Assembly: GCF_037176765.1 (NCBI RefSeq)
Contig: NC_090025.1
Coordinates: 70,285,545 to 70,349,544, forward strand
Direction of reading: 5' to 3'
From: Anolis sagrei
Taxonomy: Eukaryota > Chordata > Lepidosauria > Squamata > Anolidae
DNA: 64,000 nucleotides
A program made the translations under genes and the position numbers. Shown piece by piece: positions 1 to 9,271 of the stretch (the first letter of the stretch is position 1; each line of letters begins with the position of its first letter). The notes below the pieces were generated by a model, which saw nothing but the letters and a program-made list of their open reading frames with translations, made no database searches and was not told the origin of the DNA.

Positions 1-61
1 TGCAAATAATCTGGGATAAGCAGAAAATCTGGGATCAGATCCTGGGATATAGAGCAGTGCA
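1..61. mobile_element. Palindromic MITE fragment (family A)
   Basis: This is the right part of a MITE with the motif CTGGGATCAGATCCTGGGAT, cut by the window edge. The same family is seen at 48.3 kb and 53-56 kb. Confidence 0.6.
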
Positions 62-77
62 TATCCACATTTATCAC

Positions 78-228
78 AGGTGTGGGCAAACTTTGGCCCT
101 CCAGGTGTTTTGGACTGCAATCCCCACAATTCCTAATAGGAATTGTGAAAATTAAGTTCAAAACAAGTAATGAGCCAATGTTTGCCTGTGCCTGCTTTAT
201 CTCTATTATTGAAAATGATTTCATGGCA
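78..228. mobile_element. Degraded palindromic hAT-like MITE
   Basis: It begins GGCAAACTTTGGCCCTCCAG and ends near TTTGCCTGTGCCTG, with a palindromic centre (CACAATTCCTAATAGGAATTGTG). It is the decayed partner of the copy at 3632. Confidence 0.6.
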
Positions 229-329
229 TTGAGCACATTATGGAAGGTTTCAAAAGGCACTTTTAACATTATTGTGTGAAACGAAAAAGGATTAACAGGT
301 TGGATTTGTATGTTGAATGTTGGACTGAA

Positions 330-535
330 AATAATTTTTCTTATCCACCTCTTCTCATGGCTCGAGGCGGGACACAACATAGTTAAAGCGCATCATCATC
401 AAAACATGTTAAAATACATGGAAGAATTTGAAATTCATAGTTAAAACAGATTGGGTAGGCCTGCCGGAAGAGCTGACTCTTGTGGTTTCTTCCAACTCTG
501 AGTCTATGAGCAGTTACTAGACCTAGTTCAAAAAG
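330..535 (-). mobile_element. L2-like LINE 3' region, antisense
   Basis: The stretch from TTATCCACCTCTTCTCATGG through ACATGTTAAAATACATGG resembles 3890-4200 and 43.4-44.1 kb. It reads as the reverse complement of an L2-like LINE 3' end. Confidence 0.45.
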
Positions 536-814
536 GTCTAGTTCTAAAAGCAGTGATGTCATCAGTGTTTACTTGTGACATCTTTGTTGTCTTAGTAACT
601 AACTGTCTATCCCAGCTGTCTCATTACCTTGATCTTGAGTAAGGATTGAGGCAGTTTCGTTGTGTCTTAAGGCAAAGGCGAAACTTTTGTGATGGGGTGC
701 CAGTGCGCCAAACCCTTTCGCTCACGCTCCTCTAGGAGAGCAGCAGTAAGTCATTTAGTCTGGGCAATTTGCTCATTTACAAGACTGAAATGGAATATAT
801 AAATATGGACATAA

Positions 815-1018
815 TAGTGTTATGCTTCTTTAATGCCATTTTAAATGTATTTATTATGTTTTAATTCTGTTTTTACCACACTGTTATTATTTAATTGGGT
901 TTTTAAAAAGCTTTTGTATTGCACTTTTTAAACTTTTCTAATGTGAGATTGTTAGCCACCTTGAGTCCCCACAAGAGGAAGACAGGGTATAATTAAGTTA
1001 TTAATAATATTAATAACA
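815..1018 (+). mobile_element. L2-like LINE 3' tail
   Basis: T-rich sequence runs into a GTTAGCCACCTTGAGTCCCC motif, a GGGTATAA signal and an (AAT)-like end. This is the terminal layout of the L2-like copies at 17.4, 26.4 and 42.8 kb. Confidence 0.6.
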
Positions 1019-1194
1019 GTGCAATATAAAAACAATTTTTAAAGCACAGCATTCACCACCATTTAAGAAACTGGTTATTGGGTGTTGACTGAGGAAATCT
1101 ATTATTTACAATAGCATTATACATTATACTTTTGTAATACAACTTTAGACATTTTTGGAATATCTTTGAATATATATGCATACATAAGGAGAGA

Positions 1195-1234
1195 GAATGA
1201 GAGAGAGAGGGAGGGAGAGGGAGAGGTGGAAAAT
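1195..1234. repeat. (GA)n / purine-rich low-complexity tract
   Basis: About 40 bp of GAGAGAGGGAGGGAGAGG on the plus strand. Confidence 0.8.
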
Positions 1235-1508
1235 TATTGTAAACACAACATAGTATGATATACATAAAGAGACAATGGCAGTCCCTGCATTACAATCATT
1301 CGACTTACAAATAATTAAGAACTGGGGTTGAGACAACAAAAACTGAGAGAAATCTAATCCTCAGAAGAGAAATTCACTCCTGAATTAACAACAAGCATTT
1401 TTTTTCAAAATCAAATTATCACTGGGAAGTGAGGTGAAATCTTCTGAGCGGGGACACAAATAGCAAAACTAACACCACAGGTGTGTTAGTCATTCCCTGT
1501 CATATTGA

Positions 1509-1842
1509 AGGGCACCCTGCTGGCACAGCGGGTTAAATCGCTGAGCTGCTGAACATGCTGACCAAAAGATTAGCAGTTCGAATCCAGTGAGTGGGGTGAG
1601 CTCCTGCTGTTAGCCCCAGCTTTTGCCAACCTAGCAGTTCAAAAACATGCAAATGTGAATAGATCAATAGGTATTGCATCTGCAGGAAGGTAACAGCTCT
1701 GCATGCAGTCATGCTGGCCACATGACCTTGGAGGTGTCTGTGGACAGCGCCGGCTCTTCAGCTTAGAAATGGAGATGAACACTCCCCAGAGTCAGACACA
1801 ACTAGACTTAATGTCATGGGAAAACTTTATCTTTACTTACGC
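1509..1842 (+). mobile_element. Sauria-type SINE
   Basis: It has a tRNA-like head (GGCACAGCGGGTTAAATCG, B-box GTTCGAATCC), the body GTGAATAGATCAATAGGTA, and the tail AGACTTAATGTCATGGGAAA, shared with Bov-B LINE 3' ends in this SINE family. Confidence 0.85.
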
Positions 1843-1860
1843 TATCCAAAGCTTGTGTGT

Positions 1861-1894
1861 GTAACTCCAGCCATATATATTTGGCTGGAGTTAC
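1861..1894. repeat. Perfect 12-bp inverted repeat (hairpin)
   Basis: GTAACTCCAGCC and GGCTGGAGTTAC are separated by 10 AT-rich bases. The right arm is native to the surrounding transposon family (compare 40.93 kb). The left arm looks like an added inverted copy. Confidence 0.8.
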
Positions 1895-2109
1895 AATTTA
1901 AAATGTACCTGTGTTCTGACTTACATACAAATGCAACATGGGGACTTTACCAGATCTTCTAATGTAGAATATTTATTGCTGAACCTCTTTTTGGTTTATA
2001 ACAAAACAGCAGTGTGCTACTAGTACTTAGGAGCCATCTATCTGAAAGTAATCCTAGTTTGCTCCTGTGGTCACAATGGCAATGGTGCATGCTTTCTGCA
2101 TTTTTTTTT

Positions 2110-3460
2110 AATCTTTAGATCTTGACATCTCCATTCCCCTTACCATGTTTAGAGACATCCTCAAGATACTCTCAATTGGGATATTTATTAATGGGAACTG
2201 GGCTTTTGACTACCTTCTTAATTACTCAAAACATCAGAGAAGAAATGTGTCCAATTGGCAAAGTGTCGTGCTCCAATAATGATAGCAAAGTGATAATAAA
2301 TTTAAAGCAAAACGGAATGAGGTTGATTGGTGACCTCTTAAACCCAGGAAGGACAATTAAAGATTGGGAGACGATAAAAGATAAATGTGGATAAAGGATA
2401 AATAAATTTCCAATGTCTAGAGAGTTCCAAAACTTTATGTGTATGCGCAGGAAATGTGCATTTCAAAAAGACCACAAAGAAGAAACAGGTTTTGATGAAA
2501 TTTTAAAATGGAAATTATAAAAGGAGAAAGACTTAGTGGGTTTCATATATAGGAAAATAGTTGAAAAACAATATAAACTGAAACCATTGGTGGAGATACG
2601 GAAAGAAGATCTAAACTGCAATGTGATAGACATTAAACACTGGATTAACTCAATCGAACAAATTAAACATATAAGGACTAAAGAAACACAATGGAAAACA
2701 TTGACCAAATGGTATAGAACCCCACTTAAAATAGCCCATATAATTAAATCAACATCAAACCTATGTTGGCACAAATGTGGTGAAATTGGCTCTTTTATGC
2801 ACATGTAGGATTGCCATAAGATACAAAAAAATTGTAATAAAATAAAGAGGTGGAAGAATTAGTAGGGCAAAATGGAGAGCTCAATAAAGGAAATTTTTTT
2901 TACCCAGGAAATAGATGGTAAAAGCATCATGGGCTAATATCATAAAATATATGATAGAAACTGCCAGAGCAACTATAGATCTGGGTTGGAAAGAGCATAG
3001 AAAATGGAAATTTTAAATGGTTTGAATATTTAGCAGACTTCATGCTCCAGGATTAAATTTCAAAAGGAGAATTAGTACACAACACGCTATTTCAGGAAGA
3101 ATTGGGGTTCAAATGGGAAATGTTGATAGCTACAGTAAAAGGAAAAATAAAATATAAAGAATTGGAATTATACAATCTTCATGATTGATTGATCAATTAA
3201 AATATCACTTGAATTGAGGATACAACTGTTCCCGGAGGGTAGGGGGCAAGGTGGGAGGAACAAAAACCATTGGGACATGAGTGGGAGATAAGTATGGAAT
3301 TGGTAAGGTTAAGAAAATTGGACCTATCAAACTGAAAGAAATTGTGAGTGGAATATCATTATTAGTTCATTCTATTTGACCTTGCCAAATTGTTATTGAG
3401 ATTTCTATCATTCTGCTTGTGTTTACAATAAAAAATTAAAATGGTTTTAAAAAACCAGGA
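2110..3460 (+). mobile_element. L1 LINE 3' part, degraded
   Basis: Fragments of the L1 ORF2 C-terminus are readable, for example KWYRTPLKIAHI followed by LCWHKCGEIGSFMHM at about 2710-2806, with frame breaks and stops. It ends at an A-rich tail near TTTACAATAAAAAATTAAAA. The identification comes from the characteristic Trp/Cys-rich C-terminus. Confidence 0.75.
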
Positions 3461-3629
3461 ATGATAGTTTGCCTACTAATGACAGTGCATTTGATCCTAT
3501 GTTCCATCTGATGGTAGGGAAAGAGCAGGAAAAGTGTCATTTCTACCTCCTTTGAATAAGTGTTTTGGTTTGGATAGTGGTGACTGGATTTCCCCATATA
3601 GAGACCTGAGGCAGATACAGGCATTATTG

Positions 3630-3763
3630 CAGGCATGGGCAAACTTTGGCCCTCCAGGTGTTTTGGACTGCAACTCCCACAATTCCTAACACCTGGTAGG
3701 CTGTTAGGAATTGTGGGAGTTATAATCCAAAACATCTGGAGGGCCAAAGTTTGCCCATGCCTG
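3630..3763. mobile_element. Palindromic hAT-like MITE, near-complete
   Basis: The left arm GGCAAACTTTGGCCCTCCAG is mirrored by the right arm CTGGAGGGCCAAAGTTTGCC. The element is about 130 bp with almost full inverted symmetry and would fold into a long hairpin. Confidence 0.8.
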
Positions 3764-3884
3764 CTTTATCTCTATTGCTGAAAATGTTTTTATGGCATTG
3801 AGCACATGGAATATTTCAAAAGGCACATTTAACATTGTGTGAAAGGAATTAGCAGGGTTTGGACTTGGATGTTGAATGTTGGAA

Positions 3885-4205
3885 TGAAAATAATAACAAC
3901 AACAATACATTTTATTTATTATCCACCTGTTCTCATGGCTCAAGGCAGGGCACAATATAATTAAAATGCATAATCATAAAACATGTTAAAATACATGGAA
4001 CAATTTTAAATTCATAGTTAAAACTGACCGGGTAAACCTGCTGAAAAAGATAGGTCTTCAGTTGTCTCTTAAATTTCAGCAGCTAATTTAACTGTTGGAA
4101 CTCTTCCAGGAAATCGTTCTATAGTCATGGGGATAGATTTTACTTGGGAAAGAAGGAGGTGCACTCATCAATTTTCCCCAACTTAAAGTGAGTAGAACCT
4201 GGGCT
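3885..4205 (-). mobile_element. L2-like LINE 3' region, antisense
   Basis: It starts with an AATAACAACAACAAT tail, then TTTTATTTATTATCCACCTG, and continues to a GGAACTCTTCCAGGAAATCG motif. It is the counterpart of 330-535 in the local duplication. Confidence 0.5.
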
Positions 4206-4429
4206 TCAAAGTAAAGGCACCAGACCATTAAAATACAGAAGTAAATGTCCATATACCAGATTTTCTAATGTAGAATATTTATTGCTGAATATTTATTGCT
4301 CTTTTAGGTTTATAACAAAGCAGCAATGAGCTACTAGTACTTAGGAGCCATCTATCTGGAAGTAATCCTAGTTTTCTCCTGTGGTCACAATGGTGATGAT
4401 ACATTGAGCATTTTTCACCCCCATTCAAA

Positions 4430-5140
4430 TTAATGCAAAACTATTTGCGAGGGAACAGGTGTCTGTAGGCTGAGGAAGCAAACTCGATGGCTTCCTGTTA
4501 TCGGGTACTCATTTTTCACGTTAATGCACCGTTCTTTTTAATGTAAGAGAGTGCCAACTTTATTTTCCCTCAACACAATTCCCATCCCTGTCTTCAAAAC
4601 AGAAACCAAGTATTTTCTTTTAACCAGTAGTAGTAGATTTGAAGAATACTGGTAAGATGTTAATAAAAGCCCATAAGGAACTGGGGAGTGAACTTTTCTA
4701 CAAAAATAATGGAACCATCCAGAATGGCAGTTTTCAAAACTTGAAAAAAGAACCTCACAAAATTCAGAGTGAAGATAGTAAACTGATGCTGTTCCTTCCC
4801 ACCCATGTAACTGGAAACAGTAGTGTGTTCGCTATAATGCATTGTGACAGAATGGAAATTGAAGTATCTGTTGATCTGATATGCTAGTAAATGTTCTGGT
4901 TTTCTGGAACTTACTGATCTTGCATTCTTGTAAATTAATTCTTGCATTCCGGGATGAGCAGTCTCCTACTTTATCATATGTTGGCATAATCCTTTTATGA
5001 GACTTGAGTTGGTAGCCTTTAAAAGTGGGGAAAGAAAATAATGTGTGAGTACAAGATGGAGGGGCATAATGGGGTCGGGAAAGGAGCCAGGACTGTGTAC
5101 TAGTCATATGTCAAAAACCACATAGGAAGTGCATAATCTG
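4430..5140. other. Upstream flank, nothing recognised
   Basis: AT-rich sequence. An 82-codon open frame at 4639-4887 has no recognisable domain and no splice support. Confidence 0.5.
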
Positions 5141-5325
5141 TGGCTCAGTGATAGAATGCTTTGGGTAAATACGTGTCCAGATTCAGTTGCTTATCTTCAG
5201 ATAAGTCAGAAAAACTCTTTAACCATAGTGGCAAAACATCACCAGTCAGCATTGACAGCACTGGGCTGGATGAACCAAAAATCCTATTGTGTATAAAGCC
5301 ATTTTCTGTGGTACTAGAGAATAAA
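5141..5325 (+). mobile_element. Old tRNA-derived SINE
   Basis: The head is GTGGCTCAGTGATAGAATGC, and the tail CCAGTCAGCATTGACAGCAC is followed by TGGGCTGGATGAACCAAAAA. This is the classic layout of a widespread old reptile SINE. It is divergent and lacks a clear B-box. Confidence 0.6.
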
Positions 5326-5473
5326 GTCAAAGATGAAATTCAGAATTTTTTTTCATTAGCCAGCCCTTTTCTGCTGCACATCCGATATTAACTTCTTCTA
5401 TAGAAGATAGAGCAAGAATTGGTTGCTTACTGAATTCTTGTTCATACTTTAAGAACCTCTAACCACAGCACCA

Positions 5474-5790
5474 GGGAGCCCCCGGTGGTGCAGCGAGTTA
5501 AACCACTGAGCTGCTTAACTTGCTGACCAAAACGTTGCGGTTCAGATCCGGGGAGCAGAGTGAGCTCCCGCTGTTAGCCTCAGCTTCTGCCAACCTAGCA
5601 GTTTGAAAATATGCAAATGTGAATAGATCAGTAGGTACCACTTCAGCAGGAAGGTAATGGCGGCCATGCAGCATGCCGGCAATATGACCTTGGAGGCATC
5701 TATGGACAACGCCAACTCTTTGGCTTAGAAATGGAGATGAGCACTATCCTCCAGAGTTAGACTTAATGTCAAGGGGAAAACTTTACCCAA
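5474..5790 (+). mobile_element. Sauria-type SINE
   Basis: It runs from GGGAGCCCCCGGTGGTGCAG to CTTAATGTCAAGGGGAAAAC. The flanks AACCACAGCACCAGG and AACCATAGAACTGG look like a diverged target duplication. Confidence 0.85.
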
Positions 5791-5900
5791 CCATAGAACT
5801 GGTGCCCATAATTTCACCTACCTTATAACTAGGATTATTTTTTTTTTGGGTCGTCCAGTTGATTCCATGGTATGCTTCCCTCAGAGGGTTGTGTTAAGAG

Positions 5901-6322
5901 CAGGGGTCCTCAGACCTTTTACACAGAGGGCCAGGTCACAGTCCCTCAAACTGTTGAAGGGCTGGATTGTAATTTGAAAAAAACATGAATGAATTCCTAT
6001 CCACACTGCACATATTTTATTTGTAGTGCAAAAAATAAAAAGCAAGTAAAAACAATACAATAATTAAAATGAAGAACAATTTTAACAAATAGTAGTTTTA
6101 ACAAATTAGTAGTTTGTTAAAACTACTTTGTTGAACTACTAATTTTAACAAATTAGTAGTTCAATGGGAAGTGTGGGCCTGCTTTTGGCTGATGACATAG
6201 AATTGTTGTTGTAGTTGTGTGCTTTCAAGTCGTTTCAGACATAGGTTGACCCTGAGCGAGGGCCGGATAAATGACCTTGGAGGGCTGTATCTGGCCCACT
6301 GGCCTTAGTTTGAGGACCCCTA
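5901..6322 (+). mobile_element. Non-autonomous hAT with internal SINE-derived segment
   Basis: The termini CAGGGGTCCTCAGACC and TAGTTTGAGGACCCCTA are inverted repeats. Flanking GTTAAGAG and GTTAGAGG resemble an 8-bp hAT target duplication. Inside, GTGTGCTTTCAAGTCGTTTC matches the SINE family at 41.9 kb. A second copy lies inverted at 42.09 kb. Confidence 0.8.
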
Positions 6323-6617
6323 CGTTAGAGGATCCAACAAATTCCTAGAGATGATGCCTCTCTTGGAATCTCTTGGTCCGCCAGTGCCACTCTGTGGTAT
6401 GCTGGGGCTAGAGGTCAGGGAATTTAATGGCGTTTGGTTGTATCCATGGTTTCAGAAAACAGCAGACCAGCTTGGAATATTTCTCCTGCTGATATAGGGG
6501 TCTTACTGTGTTCATCTCCAAAGTTGTATTTTTTTATTAAGTGCAAGGTTTGTTAGATTATGTTATTCAGATATACTAGTGCCACTGATAAAAAAAGCAC
6601 CTTTTTCCTATTGTATA

Positions 6618-6895
6618 ATCATAGGGTTGGAAGAGACCTCTAAGGGTCATCCAGACCAACCTCCTGCCATGCAGGAACACACAAACAAAGCCCTCCCAAC
6701 AGATGGCCATTGAGCCTCTCCTTAAAACCCCCCAGAGAAGGAGACTCCACCACCCTCCAAGACAGCATATTCAACTGTCAAACAGCTCTTACCATCAGGA
6801 AGTAATTCCTAGTTTGTTCCATGTCCTACTTTCTGGAGCAGCAGAAAATAAGCTTGTACCCTCCCCAATGAGACATCTTTTCGTATAGCCCTGTT
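6618..6895 (-). mobile_element. CR1 LINE 3' end
   Basis: ATCATAGGGTTGGAAGAGAC and the following CATCCAGACCAACCTCCTGC are the reverse complement of the CR1 3' end. Weak similarity extends to about 6895. Confidence 0.85.
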
Positions 6896-6899
6896 TTCA

Positions 6900-7840
6900 T
6901 CTAACAAATGTTTTCAGCACATGCTTAATGTTCCTTGATTTTGTTTGCCCCCATCTCCAGCTTTATTATTGAAATATTTTAGCCAGTTCTGTTTGTAACT
7001 TGAAAGATGAAATCTCATTGCAAGATAGGTACATTAAAATATATCATCTGAACAGTGGGCCATTCATTTATTTATCTCATGGGTGGATCCCTACTATACT
7101 GCCCCCAGATTTCTAAGAACAATGCCTTAGCTGTTGCTGTTACCCAGGGTTTGTAGGAGTGGCTAGCCACTAACCGGGTTATCAGATAAGTGGATTTTTC
7201 TTATTCTGTGTTTTAAACCAAGTTGCAGTTGGAATGAATATTCTGAAAGTAACCAATGTATTCTCAAGGTGGAGCTTTCTCTCTTGTCTGTCTGCATGGC
7301 CGTCCTTGTTCTTGGAATATACTTACCAGAGTTTCTTGTATATATGTTACTCATAAATTGAAATTATTAATATTATTTATTCATAAGGCTGTTACATTCA
7401 ATGCACACACAGACTTGTATACAAACATAGAAACTGCTATACTAATCTTTCCATATGCATCCTAAACAGCTTCAAATATATATTAATATTCACCTCACAG
7501 TGGAGAAACGGAGGCAAAAGGCTGACTTTCTCGGAGCCACCTGTCAGTGTATAGCCAAGCAAGGATTTGGCTTCAAACTCTTACATTTATATAGATTGCA
7601 TTTGTCAATGCACATTTGACCTTCAAATTCCAAAAATTGCACCAGTTTCCCATGTCAGGTTTGGTTTTTGAGATACAGAATATTAATGAAACCAAAATCA
7701 CTGTTTTGGATGGTAACAACATAATCAATGCTAAAATACTCATGTAGACATCATTTCATTTGCTCATATATCTTGATCCAAGTGGGCCATCCCCTCCAAC
7801 GAACAGTAATTTAAGCCCATTGCACATGCTGTCTTCTATC
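6900..7840. other. Upstream flank, nothing recognised
   Basis: AT-rich, with no convincing exon or repeat family. Confidence 0.5.
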
Positions 7841-7848
7841 ATGTAAAG

Positions 7849-8406
7849 CAGAGCTTTGCAAACATTTCATGTTGGTGACACACTTTTTAGATATGCCTCA
7901 TTTCACAACACAGTAATTCAGTTTTCCTAGCAAATCGGAGGTTAAACCAATCCCTTGTAAGAGGCACATTCCTAAATTGGGGGTGCAACATCTCTGATGA
8001 AAACCTTTCATTTATATATATATTTAAAAATATGTGATTTATTCCTTATTTCACATAGATTCAGAGGGGGGAGCCCCCGGTGGCGCAGTGGGTTAAAGCC
8101 CTGTGCCGGCAGGACTGAAGACCGACAGGTCGCAGGTTCGAATCCGGGGAGAGGCAGATGAGCTCCCTCTATCAGCTCCAGCTCCTCATGCAGGGACATG
8201 AGAGAAGCCTCCCACAAGGATGATAAAACATCAAATAATCCGGGCGTCCCCTTGGCATCGTACTTGCAGACAGCCAATTCTCTCACACCAGAAGCGACTT
8301 GTAGTTTCTCAGGTCGCTCCTGACACAACAAAAAATAGATTCAGAGGATATTTGTTACGTTCACACAGCACACTAATGTGTCGCTACACACATGTTGGAA
8401 AGTCTG
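7849..8406. mobile_element. Non-autonomous hAT MITE with perfect 8-bp TSD, carrying a SINE
   Basis: CAGAGCTTTGCAAACATTTC at the left is mirrored by GTTGGAAAGTCTG at the right. ATGTAAAG flanks both sides (7841-7848 and 8407-8414), which is the hAT target-duplication length. A younger SINE sits at 8068-8334. A relative lies at 44.09 kb. Confidence 0.9.
8068..8334 (+). mobile_element. tRNA-derived squamate SINE, complete, 13-bp TSD
   Basis: The head is GAGCCCCCGGTGGCGCAGTG, the B-box GGTTCGAATCC, and the tail CTCAGGTCGCTCCTGACAC. ATAGATTCAGAGG flanks both ends exactly (8055-8067 and 8335-8347). It is low in decay and therefore fairly young. Confidence 0.93.
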
Positions 8407-8414
8407 ATGTAAAG

Positions 8415-8642
8415 CAGTGGATAAAGTCAGCCTCCTATATTTATGAATTCTATATCCACAGGTTCAACCATTCATGGCTTGAAAATATTTTTTTAATCCA
8501 GAAAGAAGTCCTTGATTTTGCCATATTATATAACGGATAACATTTTATCACTATATATAGTGGGACTTACCTATCCATGGAGTTTGGCATCCAGAGGGGA
8601 TCCTGAACCCAAATCTCAAAAATGGCAACGGCCCACTGTCCA
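8415..8642. mobile_element. Tigger/MER2-like non-autonomous transposon
   Basis: It starts CAGTGGATAAAGTCAGCCTC and ends GGCCCACTG, with CTATCCATGGAGTTTGGCAT inside. This resembles the 'cover-sheet' sequence of pogo/Tigger derivatives. It abuts the hAT copy directly. Confidence 0.55.
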
Positions 8643-8659
8643 TTCTTGGGTCGAGCTAC

Positions 8660-9217
8660 AAAAGAAATAATATAGTAAATATGGTCAGAGTCTCTTTCTA
8701 CTTTCTCCTCCTTTCAAGTCACATCACGTTTTCCTCCTTTTATAAATTAAGAGTGAAAGCCTAGAGTCATTAATTCAGAAAAGCTAAAAATAAGATCCAT
8801 TATCTGTAGAGGTGGTCAGGATGTTTTCCCTGCCCTCTCTCCCTCCCCTCCCTTTCCCTGCCCCACTGTATGAGCTGATATTTGAGTAAGTGGCAATCGA
8901 TCTTCGTAATGTCTGGTTCTCATTTTTCAAAAACGAAAGGGCTGTGGCTTTAAGTAATCACTGACTGCTTGTGCCAAGTGCCGGAGCTGCAGTGTCTGCC
9001 TCTGTGTTGGGGGAGAGACCAGTCGAAGAAGTACGGTTACTGTGTACAGCAGGATGAAGTCTGGCTGAGGGAGGCAGGGTCCCGAGGAACACTACCTAGG
9101 AGGGAGTTAAATGTGGCCTGACCAGTTTGGTTTGTGGCCCTGCCTGCCACCTGTACACTCCTGCCGCGTGGTGTGCGCAGGGGGCAGAGGAAGAGAAGCT
9201 GGAGCAGAGGCTCTGCA
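8660..9217 (+). promoter_or_regulatory. MTUS1: Candidate alternative MTUS1 promoter and 5' UTR
   Basis: This repeat-free block precedes the MGCSSSK first exon. It includes a pyrimidine-rich run at about 8815-8865 and is locally more GC-rich near 9000-9217 than the surrounding introns. No convincing TATA box is visible. Two upstream ATGs occur: a 5-codon ORF at 9054-9068, and a weak-context ATG at 9111 whose ORF overlaps the main start in another frame. Either could dampen translation. The transcription start is not determinable here. Confidence 0.4.
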
Positions 9218-9271
9218 ATGGGCTGCTCAAGCAGCAAAATGTGCCTGTATTCTCAGTGTGCTGCAAAAAAG
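9218..9271 (+). CDS. MTUS1: MTUS1 alternative first coding exon (MGCSSSK N-terminus)
   Basis: This exon encodes 18 residues, [18 protein letters not shown], and ends in phase 0 at AAAAAG/GTAATT. It has the first in-frame ATG after an in-frame TGA at 9119-9121, with G at -3 and G at +4, a good initiation context. Gly2 with Ser6 fits an N-myristoylation signal, and Cys3 (with Cys9 and Cys14) would allow palmitoylation, so this isoform may be membrane-tethered. The function is inferred. Its splice to the conserved exon 2 is supported by phase and by the family alignment. Confidence 0.85.

Larger units (their letters stand above)
1268..1950. mobile_element. TA-flanked non-autonomous DNA transposon, split by a SINE
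   Basis: The left part (GGCAGTCCCTGCATTACAAT) and right part (GACTTACATACAAATGCAAC) match the intact copy at 40757-41031. A Sauria-type SINE at about 1509-1842 sits between them. Confidence 0.6.

Noticed and set aside
4639-4887. 82-codon open frame upstream of MTUS1
   Set aside because: There is no domain, no match to known MTUS1 upstream exons and no clear splice context.
8068-8334. tRNA-like A and B boxes
   Set aside because: They are the head of a SINE with a 13-bp target duplication, not a tRNA gene. The same applies to the other SINE heads in the window.
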